Source: Candidatus Kaiserbacteria bacterium (GTDB lineage Bacteria > Patescibacteriota > Minisyncoccia > Phycocordibacterales > UBA918). From it: a stretch of 21,580 nt of DNA. Where the stretch lies: contig SKHJ01000004.1 in NCBI GenBank assembly GCA_007116965.1, positions 1-21,580 on the forward strand, written 5' to 3'. Below are positions 6,470 to 14,634 of the stretch, piece by piece; the first letter of the stretch is position 1, and each line of letters starts with the position of its first letter. The translations under genes and the position numbers were made by a program. A model generated the notes under the pieces. It was not told where the DNA came from. It ran no database searches and worked only from the letters and a program-made list of their open reading frames with translations.

Positions 6470-8941
6470 TTAGACGAAGACCACTGAAGCAATAGCGTCA
6501 TCGGTCCGCATTTTCATCACTCGTACCCCCTGCGTTTGTCGTCCCAGCTGCGGCACTTCCGCCAAAGCCAGCTTGATGACCTGGCCTTTGCGGCTCATTA
6601 TCACCAACTCACCCTCAGCCCGCTCAGCTGCAGTAATAGCGACACTACCGACCACTACCCCAGTCTTAGTGGTCAACTTGACCGTTTTGATACCTGAACC
6701 ACTACGCTTTTGTACTTTGTACTCTTTGGCAGCAGTAGTCTTACCGTAGCCTTGCTCAGTCACCACCAATATTTCATAATCTTTGATACCATCCTTGAGA
6801 ATGTCAGCGGCCACCACCACATCATCCTTACTAAGACGCATACCTGCCACCCCAGCCGCCGTTCGACCCATTAAGCGAACATCAGACGCAGCAAAACGAA
6901 TAGCCTGCCCTTGTTCTGAAGTTAGGAAGACATGGTCTTTTTTACCAACAAAACGAGCCGCGATGAGAGAGTCGTCAGCTTTAAGGGTGATAGCAATCAA
7001 GCCACTACGACGCACCTCTTTGAAAGCTTGAGCATCAGATTGTTTCACTACCCCATTACGGGTGACCATCAGCAAGCCCCAGTCCCCTTCCCATTCGTCA
7101 CGCCGCACCGCTAAAACCGATGTGACTTTTTCTTCAGCCTGCATAGCCAAGAAGTTCATAATTGACTTACCTTTCGTAGCGCGCCGGCCCTCGGGTATCT
7201 CAAACATCTTGCATTGGTATACTTTGCCAGCATTGGTAAAAAAGAGTAGGTCGCTGTGGGTTGATGTTGTCAATAAATTAGTCACCACGTCCTCCTCCTT
7301 GGTGTTGAGGTCAACCACACCTACTCCACCTCGTCGCTGCGTACGAAACTCACTCGGATTAGTTCGTTTGACATAGCCACCTCGAGTAAGCACTAAAACA
7401 CTCTCCTCCTCTGGTATTAGATCTTCAGGATTTAACTGCTTGACCCCACCTTTGACGATCTTAGTCCGACGATCATCACCGTACTTCTCGGCGACTTCTA
7501 ATAATTCGGATTTGATCAGGCCAAGCATCTTTTGCTTACTCTTAAGGATAGTTTCTAGCTCTTTGATCAGTTTTTGAATAGCTCTCAGTTCATCTTCGAT
7601 CTTTTTACGCTCCAGGCCAGCCAATTTTTGCAAACGCATATCAAGAATTGCTTGTGCTTGCACCGATGAGAATTTGAATTGTTTCATCAGCTCGGCGTGA
7701 GCGGTGGGCACGTCTTTGGCAGCGCGAATCAATTTGATGATCTTGTCGATATGGTCAAGCGCTTTCTTGAGGCCTAGCAAGATGTGCTCACGGTCAAGTG
7801 CCTTATCAAGATCATACTGGGTGCGTCGCCGCACCACCTCCGCTCGGTGCTTGATATACTCCTCAAGAATTGCCTTAAGTGACAAGGTTTGCGGTACCCC
7901 ATCCACCAAGGCCACCATATTGTAATGGAAGGTCTCTTCGAGTTGTGTCAGTTTGTACAACTTATTAAGGAAGGTCTGCGGCTGTGTGCCGGCCTTTAAC
8001 TCAATCACCACCCGGATATCGGCAGTCGACTCATCGCGCAGGTCTTTGATGCCTTCGATACGCTTATCACGCACCAGTTGAGCGATCTTCTCCAACATAT
8101 CGGCCTTATTGACTCGGTACGGAATGGAGGTGATGATAACAGAGAAGGTACCCTTCTTGTCCTCGACAATTTCTGCCTCGCCGCGCACCACCACCCCACC
8201 TTTACCATTAGCATACGCGTGAGCAATATCTTTTTGGTTGAAGGCAACGCCACCCAAAGGGAAATCTGGACCTTTAATGAACTTGAGTAAATCATCGATA
8301 CTGGCCTTGGGATTATCAATCAAATGCGCAGTTGCATCCGCCACCTCTCGCACGTTGTGCGGCGGGATATTAGTGGCCATACCGACCGCAATACCGAGTG
8401 AACCAAGCAAGAGCAGGTTGGGAACGGCGGCTGGTAAGACCTCGGGTTCGCGCTTGGTACCGTCAAAGTTGGGTCGCCAGTCAACCGTATCCTTCTCCAG
8501 ATCTCGCAACATCTCCTCAGCTAAGCGAGACATTTTAGCCTCGGTATAACGATAGGCGGCTGCCGCATCGCCATCCGGCGAGCCAAAGTTACCCTGACCG
8601 ATTACCAACGGATAGCGCGACGCAAATGGCTGCGCCAGCTTGACCATAGCTTCGTAGACTGAACTGTCGCCGTGTGGATGAAAAGAACCAAGCACATCAC
8701 CAACCACCGTCGCTGACTTTTTGAATTTGGCTGCAGCGGTCAGGCCATTGAGTCGCATTGAGTAGAGAATGCGACGGTGTACTGGCTTGAGGCCATCGCG
8801 CACATCCGGCAACGCCCGGGCCGTGATGACTGACATTGCGTAGTTGATATACGCCACCTCCATCTCGCTGGTGATGCTTTGTGGTATGACTTTATTGCCA
8901 ATCGGTTCGGCCGGGGTTTCGGTTAGCTTTTTCTTAGGCAT
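6470..8941 (-). CDS. gyrA: DNA gyrase subunit A
   Basis: This is the breakage-reunion subunit of DNA gyrase, 823 residues, close to the family's usual length. The N-terminal domain shows the quinolone-region sequence HPHGDSSVYEAM (about 88-99), with Ser93 and Glu97 at the positions matching E. coli Ser83 and Asp87. The catalytic Tyr is in AYRYTE (Tyr132). The GyrA box QRRGGVG near residue 535 separates it from ParC and indicates genuine supercoiling activity. The C-terminal beta-pinwheel repeats follow. The partner gyrB is not in the window. The gene has its own promoter and a leader of about 65 bases. Confidence 0.97.
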   Translation of the reverse strand: MPKKKLTETPAEPIGNKVIPQSITSEMEVAYINYAMSVITARALPDVRDGLKPVHRRILYSMRLNGLTAAAKFKKSATVVGDVLGSFHPHGDSSVYEAMVKLAQPFASRYPLVIGQGNFGSPDGDAAAAYRYTEAKMSRLAEEMLRDLEKDTVDWRPNFDGTKREPEVLPAAVPNLLLLGSLGIAVGMATNIPPHNVREVADATAHLIDNPKASIDDLLKFIKGPDFPLGGVAFNQKDIAHAYANGKGGVVVRGEAEIVEDKKGTFSVIITSIPYRVNKADMLEKIAQLVRDKRIEGIKDLRDESTADIRVVIELKAGTQPQTFLNKLYKLTQLEETFHYNMVALVDGVPQTLSLKAILEEYIKHRAEVVRRRTQYDLDKALDREHILLGLKKALDHIDKIIKLIRAAKDVPTAHAELMKQFKFSSVQAQAILDMRLQKLAGLERKKIEDELRAIQKLIKELETILKSKQKMLGLIKSELLEVAEKYGDDRRTKIVKGGVKQLNPEDLIPEEESVLVLTRGGYVKRTNPSEFRTQRRGGVGVVDLNTKEEDVVTNLLTTSTHSDLLFFTNAGKVYQCKMFEIPEGRRATKGKSIMNFLAMQAEEKVTSVLAVRRDEWEGDWGLLMVTRNGVVKQSDAQAFKEVRRSGLIAITLKADDSLIAARFVGKKDHVFLTSEQGQAIRFAASDVRLMGRTAAGVAGMRLSKDDVVVAADILKDGIKDYEILVVTEQGYGKTTAAKEYKVQKRSGSGIKTVKLTTKTGVVVGSVAITAAERAEGELVIMSRKGQVIKLALAEVPQLGRQTQGVRVMKMRTDDAIASVVFV

Positions 8942-9012
8942 ACACTGGTTCTGAGATTAAAGATTGTTCTGGGTAGGCAGATGGCACGTATCGAGAAATA
9001 CTGGCACGGCGT

Positions 9013-9018
9013 AGTATA
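9013..9018 (-). promoter_or_regulatory. Extended -10 promoter for gyrA
   Basis: TGC-TATACT on the minus strand, with a weak -35 box (CTCACA) 17 bases upstream inside the end of the preceding gene. The predicted start lies about 65 bases before the gyrA ATG. The leader shows no clear Shine-Dalgarno sequence. Confidence 0.5.
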
Positions 9019-9029
9019 GCATACTCAAC

Positions 9030-9488
9030 TCACTGTGAGCGAGCCTCCTCGAGGCGGGCTCGGAGTGAGTTAATCGTACCAGTTTCTACGGTTGGATCTG
9101 GCGGTTGCTCGACAGTAGTGGTTGACGGCGACTCACCTGCAGCCGTTTGTTCAGACGGAGAAACGGCAGGTTGTGGGCGTGGCGGCGTTGTCCCTGCCGG
9201 ATATGGCGCTGACTCAACAACTGGTATATTCGGTGATTCAACACTTACTTCACCCCGTAAGAAAGCACTCGCTCGTCGCCAGATCCCACTAAACGGAGGC
9301 GCGTTCGTCTGCTCATTGACCGCCACTGCCGCCATCTGTTCAGTTGTATCGAATTGAAGTTTCCCTGGCAGTTGCCAAAACCAGACCAGCGCAATAAGGC
9401 TGGTAACGAGAACTGTACTGGCAAAAGCATACCGCTCACGTTCTGGTCGCGATTTACGCAACACTTTATGAAGCAGCCGTTTGAGCAT
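9030..9488 (-). CDS. Hypothetical single-pass membrane protein with Pro/Thr-rich exposed region
   Basis: I do not recognise this 152-residue protein. It has a very basic N-terminus (about 1-19, many Lys/Arg), one hydrophobic helix (about 21-40), then about 110 residues rich in Pro, Ser, Thr and Glu. It ends in a short charged helix (SLRARLEEARSQ). The positive-inside rule puts the N-terminus in the cytoplasm and the low-complexity region outside. A -10 box (TACTAT) lies 8 bases before the ATG, so the mRNA is probably leaderless. It lies between gyrA and the MBL-fold gene, all leftward. Confidence 0.65.
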   Translation of the reverse strand: MLKRLLHKVLRKSRPERERYAFASTVLVTSLIALVWFWQLPGKLQFDTTEQMAAVAVNEQTNAPPFSGIWRRASAFLRGEVSVESPNIPVVESAPYPAGTTPPRPQPAVSPSEQTAAGESPSTTTVEQPPDPTVETGTINSLRARLEEARSQ

Positions 9489-9496
9489 ATACAGCT

Positions 9497-9525
9497 ATAG
9501 TAACACAGGAGAATTAGCCTTTTAA
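9497..9525 (-). promoter_or_regulatory. Extended -10 promoter for the 9488 membrane protein
   Basis: On the minus strand TTAAAA, a 17-base spacer, then TGT-TACTAT; eight bases separate the -10 box from the ATG. The -35 box overlaps the stop codon region of the upstream gene. Confidence 0.5.
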
Positions 9526-10137
9526 GACTACCACCTCTCCTTCCATGAGACTCACGTCTTTCTTTTTGACTGTTAATTTTTCAACCGGTTTGAGCGCCTC
9601 TTCACCCTCCTCTTTCAGAAAAGCTGTCAAAGCAGCCTGATCGTAATGCATCGGAATGACCAATTTGGCCTCTAATTTGACTGCCAACTTGGACGCCTGC
9701 GGTACCTCGAGTACATCACCACCCCCAATCGGTATAAATAAAATATCAACATCCGCCAACGCACCAAGAATCTTTGGGTCAATCTCAGGATCACTAAGTG
9801 CCCCGAGAAAAACGATACTCATACCATCAAACTGCACTTGGTAAATAGTGTTATACCGATCTTGACCACGATAGTTCGTCTTAACCCCAAAGCCACGAGC
9901 GGTCACTTCACCAACCTCATACTCGCCAGGGCCATGTATCACAAACGGCGCCTTACCACCATTTTGCATCTGTTCATAGCCAGCAAAATTAGGGTGGTAC
10001 AATGAACTAAAAACTACATCAGCTCCAAATCTAACGGTCGGCCAGTCAGCTTTTTGTTTAGCAATTGGATCAAACCCGACCGTGGTATCTCCTCGCACTA
10101 ACTTAAAACATTGACCTCCGTAGTACGTCACTATCAT
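9514..10137 (-). CDS. UlaG-like metallo-beta-lactamase-fold protein with a degenerate metal site
   Basis: The 207-residue protein has the layout of UlaG-type MBL-fold hydrolases: a short beta start (MIVTYYGGQCFKL), then IHGPGEYEVG (about 67-76), a DILFIPIGGG strand (about 131-140) and PMHYD (about 162-166). The usual HxHxDH metal motif should occur near 44-51. Here the stretch reads SSLYHPNF, leaving a single His (His48), and the later strand carries FLGALSD (110-116) where a metal-binding His/Asp would be expected. It is therefore probably inactive as a two-metal hydrolase, or binds one metal atypically. A TATACT box lies 10 bases before the ATG, so the leader is very short. Confidence 0.8.
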   Translation of the reverse strand: MIVTYYGGQCFKLVRGDTTVGFDPIAKQKADWPTVRFGADVVFSSLYHPNFAGYEQMQNGGKAPFVIHGPGEYEVGEVTARGFGVKTNYRGQDRYNTIYQVQFDGMSIVFLGALSDPEIDPKILGALADVDILFIPIGGGDVLEVPQASKLAVKLEAKLVIPMHYDQAALTAFLKEEGEEALKPVEKLTVKKKDVSLMEGEVVVLKG

Positions 10138-10147
10138 ATAGTCCAGC

Positions 10148-10153
10148 AGTATA
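10148..10153 (-). promoter_or_regulatory. -10 box for the MBL-fold gene
   Basis: TATACT on the minus strand, 10 bases before the ATG at 10137. No good -35 box is seen at normal spacing; TTGTAG occurs 20 bases upstream. The predicted leader is three or four bases. Confidence 0.4.
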
Positions 10154-10283
10154 CACTAAACTACCGTGCTCGGCTACAAGCCTACACCGTCAATCTATCC
10201 CCGTGTAAACTCCCTAGTGCCACGGGCACATGGTACTAGAGATAGTGTGTCATGACACCGGACCAGATAATTTCTAGCCACTG

Positions 10284-10311
10284 TTGCAAAAATACCGACA
10301 TCTGGTATATT
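10284..10311 (+). promoter_or_regulatory. Promoter and start of a structured leader for the S1 gene
   Basis: TTGCAA, a 16-base spacer ending in TGG, then TATATT. The predicted start near 10318 gives a leader of about 112 bases. It contains small hairpins (CACCA/TGGTG at 10317-10331, GTGC/GCAC at 10340-10352, TGTGA/TCACA just before the ATG) and a purine-rich GGAGATGGAGA about 25 bases before the start. The remaining spacer to 10138 holds further short palindromes (GTGCC-ACG-GGCAC, GTGTCATGACAC). Confidence 0.5.
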
Positions 10312-10429
10312 TCTCACACCATATTTTGGTGATTATCAGTGCTCGCGGCACACGAGTAATCCCACCTTCGCGCAGACGGCCAGAGTAACGGATGGAGATG
10401 GAGACGTGTGACCGACTCACATACAACTA

Positions 10430-11590
10430 ATGCAAACACAAACTGTATCTGCCGTTGACCTGTCAGCGACCAACGTCGATATCGACACGACGCAAACTTT
10501 ACAAACCCTACAGACCGAACCAATAACGGCAATGCCGGATGTACTTGAGAATACACCAACCGCCCCACTAGTCGGCCAAGTGATTGAGGGTCGGGTCTCA
10601 GCCATCGGTCGGGCTCGCGTATATGTTGACTTACCACCGTTTGGTACTGGCCTGATCTATGGTCGGGAGTATATGAACGCCCGCGACATCCTGCGTAAAG
10701 TCACCATTGGTGACACTATTGCCGCCAAAGTCGTAGAAACAGAGAATGAAGATGGCTATATCGAGCTCTCCCTGAAAGAAGCACGCCAGGCTTTGATCTG
10801 GGCTGATGCCGAAGAGGCAGTCAAGCGTCAGCACATTATGTTGCTAACTGTTAAAGAGGCCAACAAAGGTGGGCTCATCCTGGACTGGCAAGGTATCTCG
10901 GGCTTTTTACCAGCTTCACAACTTTCAGCAGACAATTACCCACGTGTCGCTGATGGGGACAAGGAGCGCATCCTTTCAGCCTTAGAAGAACTGGTTGGTA
11001 AGCAATTACATGTCGTGATGATCACGGCTGATCCAAAGGAACAAAAGATCATCTTCTCGGAAAAGAGTCCCCAGGAGAAGGAAGAGAAGGAAGAGAAGGT
11101 TGGCAAGTACGAAGTTGGCGATGTGGTCGCAGGCGAGGTCACCGGCGCTGTAGACTTTGGTGTCTTCGTTAAGATCGAATCCGGTCTTGAAGGTTTAGTA
11201 CACATCTCTGAACTTGACTGGGGACTAGTAGAAGACACCCGCGCGCTCTATAAGGTGGGCGATAAGGTCAAAGTCAAGGTCATTGAGGTCAAAGACGACA
11301 AGGTATCCCTCTCGATCAAGCAGTTGCGTGACAATCCATGGGAAGAAGCGGCTTCCAAGTACCAAAAGGACCAAGTGGTCGACGCAGTGGTCATCAAGTA
11401 TAACAAGCATGGCGCCTTGGCTTCCATTGAGGAAGGAGTAGCTGGTCTAGTACATATCTCTGAATTCGAATCGGAAGAACAAATGAAAAACGCGCTCTCC
11501 TTGGGTAGTGTCTACAAATTCAAGATCACTCTATTTGAACCCAAAGACCAGCGAATGACGCTCTCCTACAAAGAAGCGAACGCTGAGTAG
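10430..11590 (+). CDS. rpsA: 30S ribosomal protein S1-like protein with four S1 domains
   Basis: This RNA-binding protein of 386 residues has four OB-fold S1 domains, at about 49-118, 131-210, 228-300 and 315-384. Domains 3 and 4 are closest to consensus (VDFGVFVKIESGLEGLVHIS; ASIEEGVAGLVHISE). Domains 1 and 2 are more divergent. A 48-residue acidic and Thr-rich N-terminal extension precedes the first domain, and a Lys/Glu-rich linker (about 211-227) joins domains 2 and 3. Bacterial S1 usually has four to six domains and helps mRNAs bind the 30S subunit. The gene is monocistronic, with its own promoter and a hairpin terminator shared with pth. Confidence 0.9.
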   Translation: MQTQTVSAVDLSATNVDIDTTQTLQTLQTEPITAMPDVLENTPTAPLVGQVIEGRVSAIGRARVYVDLPPFGTGLIYGREYMNARDILRKVTIGDTIAAKVVETENEDGYIELSLKEARQALIWADAEEAVKRQHIMLLTVKEANKGGLILDWQGISGFLPASQLSADNYPRVADGDKERILSALEELVGKQLHVVMITADPKEQKIIFSEKSPQEKEEKEEKVGKYEVGDVVAGEVTGAVDFGVFVKIESGLEGLVHISELDWGLVEDTRALYKVGDKVKVKVIEVKDDKVSLSIKQLRDNPWEEAASKYQKDQVVDAVVIKYNKHGALASIEEGVAGLVHISEFESEEQMKNALSLGSVYKFKITLFEPKDQRMTLSYKEANAE

Positions 11591-11622
11591 GTCATCCAGT
11601 ACCCAACCCACGCTCACCCAGT

Positions 11623-11650
11623 CACACCGCCGTCAAATGACGGCGGTGTG
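11623..11650. terminator. Bidirectional terminator between rpsA and pth
   Basis: Perfect stem CACACCGCCG / CGGCGGTGTG, extended by TCA/TGA, between two convergent genes. No T-run is present, but the stem is long and GC-rich. Confidence 0.75.
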
Positions 11651-11686
11651 ACGTTGGGAACGGCCAAAAACTACCCGCTATCATCA

Positions 11687-12283
11687 TTACTCTGTGCGAA
11701 CGTTATGTTCATTCATAGCTACCTGTACGCCATCACGTACAATACTAACCACCGCAGATACTCCGCGCGTTATACCTACCGCACACACCGACCGCTCTCG
11801 CCAAGAGAACGGCGCCAGAACATGTTGCGGCAAGGCAGAACCAGTTGGTACGTACGGTTCACGGGAAAACCAGCGGGTGCCAGCTACCCCGATGCGGACC
11901 CGGACAAAGTCTTTTCGCTTCGTAAGGGAAAAGATTGAGCGCACGCCGTTATGGCCGCCGTGGCCACGTTGGTATGAGATCCGGCACTGACCCACTGGTA
12001 ACGAGACATCATCGTGGACAATCAGTATTTGCGCCGGTGGATCATCTCGTAAAACTGCTCGCACCGTCTCACCTGATCGGTTCATGAAAGTCTGCGGGTA
12101 AACTAGCCAAACTACTTGCTCGGCGAGCGTACCGCGACAAACATTCGCTTGATACGGACGCATCGCCTCTAGACCGGTAAATTGGTGTTCTGCTGCCAAC
12201 GCATCAAGTACAGCCCAGCCAACATTGTGTCTGGTATTTGCGTATTTTTTTCCTGGATTACCAAGACCAATCACGTAGTACAT
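11687..12283 (-). CDS. pth: Peptidyl-tRNA hydrolase
   Basis: This enzyme cleaves the ester bond of peptidyl-tRNAs released from stalled ribosomes. The 198-residue length is normal for bacterial Pth. The family start GLGNPG is at 6-11. The catalytic His is in NTRHNVGW (His19), with Asn68 in FMNRSGE, Asp91 in VHDD and the GGHNG motif at 109-113. The start at 12283 gives the classic MxxxIGLGNPG N-terminus. Upstream, TTGGTT-17-TACGAT lies 11 bases before the ATG, so the mRNA has almost no leader. Confidence 0.95.
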   Translation of the reverse strand: MYYVIGLGNPGKKYANTRHNVGWAVLDALAAEHQFTGLEAMRPYQANVCRGTLAEQVVWLVYPQTFMNRSGETVRAVLRDDPPAQILIVHDDVSLPVGQCRISYQRGHGGHNGVRSIFSLTKRKDFVRVRIGVAGTRWFSREPYVPTGSALPQHVLAPFSWRERSVCAVGITRGVSAVVSIVRDGVQVAMNEHNVRTE

Positions 12284-12294
12284 ATACAGTAGCT

Positions 12295-12323
12295 ATCGTA
12301 ACGTACTTACCGACAACAACCAA
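12295..12323 (-). promoter_or_regulatory. Promoter of pth
   Basis: On the minus strand TTGGTT, a 17-base spacer, then TACGAT, with 11 bases to the ATG at 12283. The predicted leader is about four bases. Confidence 0.45.
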
Positions 12324-12358
12324 GATGTCGTACACTAACGTCTCAAAATGAGTGGCAT

Positions 12359-12387
12359 TTGTTTTTACACTCTATGTCACGTATAAT
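12359..12387 (+). promoter_or_regulatory. Promoter of lepB
   Basis: TTGTTT, a 17-base spacer, then a consensus TATAAT. It covers the two upstream in-frame start candidates of lepB (12359 TTG and 12374 ATG), which argues for translation from the ATG at 12413. Confidence 0.65.
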
Positions 12388-12412
12388 ACTGAGCACTTTC
12401 TTCTCGTGTTGT

Positions 12413-13051
12413 ATGTTTGAGTCACGCACACCACTGCCACAGCAACCAAGCGAAACAAACGATGCCAGCGTGGCCATGACAGCTGGCCCGTCACCCCAAA
12501 CAGAACACCCGATCCTCGAGATTATCCGCTTCTCTATAATCGCGCTCTTGATCGTTATCCCTATTCGCATGTTCGTAGCACAGCCTTTCATTGTCTCGGG
12601 CGCTTCAATGGAAGAAACGTTTTTTCATAACGAGTACTTGATCGTCGATCAGATATCCTATCACCTAGGACAACCACAACGCGGTGACGTCGCTATCTTT
12701 CGTTATCCTCAAGACCCGAGTAAGTTCTTTATCAAACGCATCATTGGCGTACCTGGTGATACGGTGGTGATTGATGGCAATCGTGTCTCGATTGTGAACG
12801 AAATACACCCTGATGGTATCGAGCTCAACGAGCCGTATATTAAAAGTATGAATGCCAACACCTTTTTGACGGAAACGCTTGGTCCACGAGAATACTTTGT
12901 GATGGGCGATAACCGTAACGAAAGCTCCGACTCACGCGTTTGGGGGGTATTGCAAGAAGAAAACATCATCGGACGTGCCTTTTTGCGCTTGTTTCCACCC
13001 AGTAATCTCGGTGTCTTCCCGGGCGCGCACGCATTACTCGACAATACATAG
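12413..13051 (+). CDS. lepB: Signal peptidase I
   Basis: This membrane serine protease removes signal peptides from exported proteins. From the ATG at 12413 it has 212 residues: a Pro/Ser/Thr-rich cytoplasmic start, one transmembrane helix (about 35-58), then the catalytic Ser in SGASMEETF (Ser65). The general-base Lys is in FFIKRIIGVPGD (Lys108), and the conserved box MGDNRNES appears in the C-terminal half. The usual SGxSMxPT box reads SMEET here. The 12413 start is chosen because a consensus promoter covers the earlier in-frame codons. It ends 7 bases before the HisRS-like gene, so the two are probably co-transcribed. Confidence 0.93.
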   Translation: MFESRTPLPQQPSETNDASVAMTAGPSPQTEHPILEIIRFSIIALLIVIPIRMFVAQPFIVSGASMEETFFHNEYLIVDQISYHLGQPQRGDVAIFRYPQDPSKFFIKRIIGVPGDTVVIDGNRVSIVNEIHPDGIELNEPYIKSMNANTFLTETLGPREYFVMGDNRNESSDSRVWGVLQEENIIGRAFLRLFPPSNLGVFPGAHALLDNT

Positions 13052-13058
13052 TTGACCT

Positions 13059-14222
13059 ATGAATCCTACTTTCACCACTAACGATTTCATAAGAATAGCG
13101 AGCACGGTAGCGGAGCATTACGGCTTTGACCCAATTCAGCAGATCAGTAAAGATCCGCTCTGTCGTGATTGTCCGCAAACCCGCACGAGTAAGGCTACCG
13201 CTAAAGATCGTAAGAAAGATGCCCTTCACGGACTCCTGACCAACGGCTCAGTTGCCTATTGCGAAAATGGCTGGCATCAATTAGAGCGGCCTATCTTCAG
13301 CTACAGCCTGGAGTCCGTGCCGCGCACTGGTGAGATTGCACTTTCGTTACAGGTCTTCCATGTAGAAAAGAGTATTGCCGAAGCCGTTTTGATTCAAGCT
13401 GGACGGACCCTGTTGTCCGAACTTGGTTTCGCTGACCATACCGTATACGTCAACTCGCTTGGTGACCAAGAGTCACACACTCGTTATATCCGTGAATTGA
13501 CCAACTTTTTCCGTAAACGAATAGAATATTTACCATTGACTGCTCGTGAGTTAATGAAAGAACACGTCATCTTAAGTCTCCTTCACCTGATAGAGAAAGA
13601 ACATGAGATTGCGTACAAGGCACCAAATCCGCTTGAATATCTGAGCGACACTAGCCGCAAACATTTCCGCGAGATCATCGAATATCTTGATATGAGCGAC
13701 GCTCCGTACGAAATCAACCCTCTACTCCTTGGCCATCATGAATGCTATTCCGACACTCTATTCACCATCGAAACAGAAAATACCGAGTATCCTCTCGTCA
13801 TCCGTGGCGGTCGCTACCAAAACTTTATGCAACGTCACACTGCAGCACCAACCCCAGCCGTCGGCGCCGTACTGATCGTGCCAGAACGTAAGATTCCAAC
13901 GCGCGTATCCCGACCACGCTTACCACAACCCGATGTCTTTGTAGTCCACCTTGGTTTTGGGCCACGTGTTAGAACCCTGCTGCTTGTCGATGAGCTTCGC
14001 CAAGCTGGTATTCCCGTACTACACGCAATCGCTACCGATTCGCTTTCTGCTCAACTACGTGAAGCTGAACGACTTGGCTGTGCCTACACTGTGATCATTG
14101 GGCAAAAAGAGTACGTCGAGAATTCTGTGATACTGCGTGATATGCTTGCTCGCAACCAAGAGACCATCAGTCAAGATCAACTGCACAAAAAACTCAAGCG
14201 CTCGTACGCCACAACCTCATAA
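13059..14222 (+). CDS. Degenerate histidyl-tRNA synthetase-like protein
   Basis: The 387-residue protein aligns by eye with HisRS/HisZ. VYVNSLGDQ at about 129-137 matches the INSLG motif, and a KHFREIIEYLD block follows. YSDTLFTIE (about 230-238) and IRGGRYQNF (248-256) match the region of HisRS RGLDYYTGTVFE and GGRYD. The C-terminal part (about 290-385) resembles the class II anticodon-binding domain. Several catalytic features are missing. The class II motif 1/motif 2 region is rewritten, and the Arg of RGLDYY is replaced (LLLGHHE). An unusual CRDC pair sits at 35-38. It is therefore probably not a normal synthetase; a regulatory HisZ-like or RNA-binding role is possible. It follows lepB by 7 bases. 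Confidence 0.7.
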   Translation: MNPTFTTNDFIRIASTVAEHYGFDPIQQISKDPLCRDCPQTRTSKATAKDRKKDALHGLLTNGSVAYCENGWHQLERPIFSYSLESVPRTGEIALSLQVFHVEKSIAEAVLIQAGRTLLSELGFADHTVYVNSLGDQESHTRYIRELTNFFRKRIEYLPLTARELMKEHVILSLLHLIEKEHEIAYKAPNPLEYLSDTSRKHFREIIEYLDMSDAPYEINPLLLGHHECYSDTLFTIETENTEYPLVIRGGRYQNFMQRHTAAPTPAVGAVLIVPERKIPTRVSRPRLPQPDVFVVHLGFGPRVRTLLLVDELRQAGIPVLHAIATDSLSAQLREAERLGCAYTVIIGQKEYVENSVILRDMLARNQETISQDQLHKKLKRSYATTS

Positions 14223-14260
14223 CTTCATAACCTTGCAGAGACAATACGAGACCAAAGCAT

Positions 14261-14288
14261 TTGCATACTGTGGTTGATATGCTATAAT
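14261..14288 (+). promoter_or_regulatory. Strong promoter of rpsU
   Basis: TTGCAT, a 16-base spacer ending in TGC, then a perfect TATAAT. The -10 box ends 10 bases before the rpsU ATG, so the leader is only about four bases. Confidence 0.8.
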
Positions 14289-14298
14289 CGCGCGGCAT

Positions 14299-14544
14299 AT
14301 GGCAACCAACGTCCAAGTCGACAGAAATAACAACGAAAGTAGCGCGAACGTAATCCGTCGCTTTACGAAGCGAGTACAAAACGCTGGCATCATTCCCCGT
14401 ATGCGTGGCTCACGCTACTTTAGCCGAACCAAAAGCCGCAATGTTCAGCGCGCTGCCCGACTCAAAAAACTTGAGAAAAAAACTATGTACGAGAGACTGC
14501 TCAAGCTTGGTAAAGTGCAGGAGAGACGCGGTGGCCGACGGTGA
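14299..14544 (+). CDS. rpsU: 30S ribosomal protein bS21
   Basis: This 81-residue, strongly basic ribosomal protein starts MATNVQVDRNNNES and carries RRFTKRVQNAGIIPR (21-35), the core bS21 sequence. It has a Lys/Arg-rich tail ending GGRR. In other bacteria bS21 binds near the anti-Shine-Dalgarno end of 16S rRNA. This version is longer at its N-terminus than E. coli bS21 (71 aa), as in other CPR members. It is followed by a hairpin terminator and preceded by the best promoter in the window, as suits a highly expressed gene. Confidence 0.93.
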   Translation: MATNVQVDRNNNESSANVIRRFTKRVQNAGIIPRMRGSRYFSRTKSRNVQRAARLKKLEKKTMYERLLKLGKVQERRGGRR

Positions 14545-14573
14545 TACACCCGCTACCCCAGACCCAGCCTTTC

Positions 14574-14610
14574 AGCATCGGTTTTCCCAACCGATGCTTT
14601 GGTTTTACTT
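14574..14610 (+). terminator. Intrinsic terminator of rpsU
   Basis: Stem AGCATCGGTT / AACCGATGCT with a five-base loop, followed by a T-rich TTGGTTTTACTT tail. The tail also contains the -35 box of the ybeY promoter. Confidence 0.85.
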
Positions 14611-14627
14611 GGTATATATGCCATACT
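14599..14627 (+). promoter_or_regulatory. Promoter giving a leaderless ybeY mRNA
   Basis: TTGGTT, a 17-base spacer ending in TGC, then CATACT. Seven bases separate the -10 box from the ATG at 14635, placing +1 at the start codon. This supports 14635 over the in-frame codon at 14599. Confidence 0.5.
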
Positions 14628-14634
14628 CACTGGT

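Noticed and set aside
6783..8549. Open frames antisense to gyrA
   Set aside because: Shadows of gyrA codon structure with low-complexity, Arg/Ser-rich translations and no recognisable motifs.
12359..12412. Earlier in-frame starts of lepB (TTG 12359, ATG 12374)
   Set aside because: They fall within a good promoter (TTGTTT-17-TATAAT), so they would lie upstream of the transcript start.
14599..14634. Longer N-terminus for ybeY
   Set aside because: The added codons lie in the rpsU terminator tail and the ybeY promoter; the ATG at 14635 gives the family-like start.
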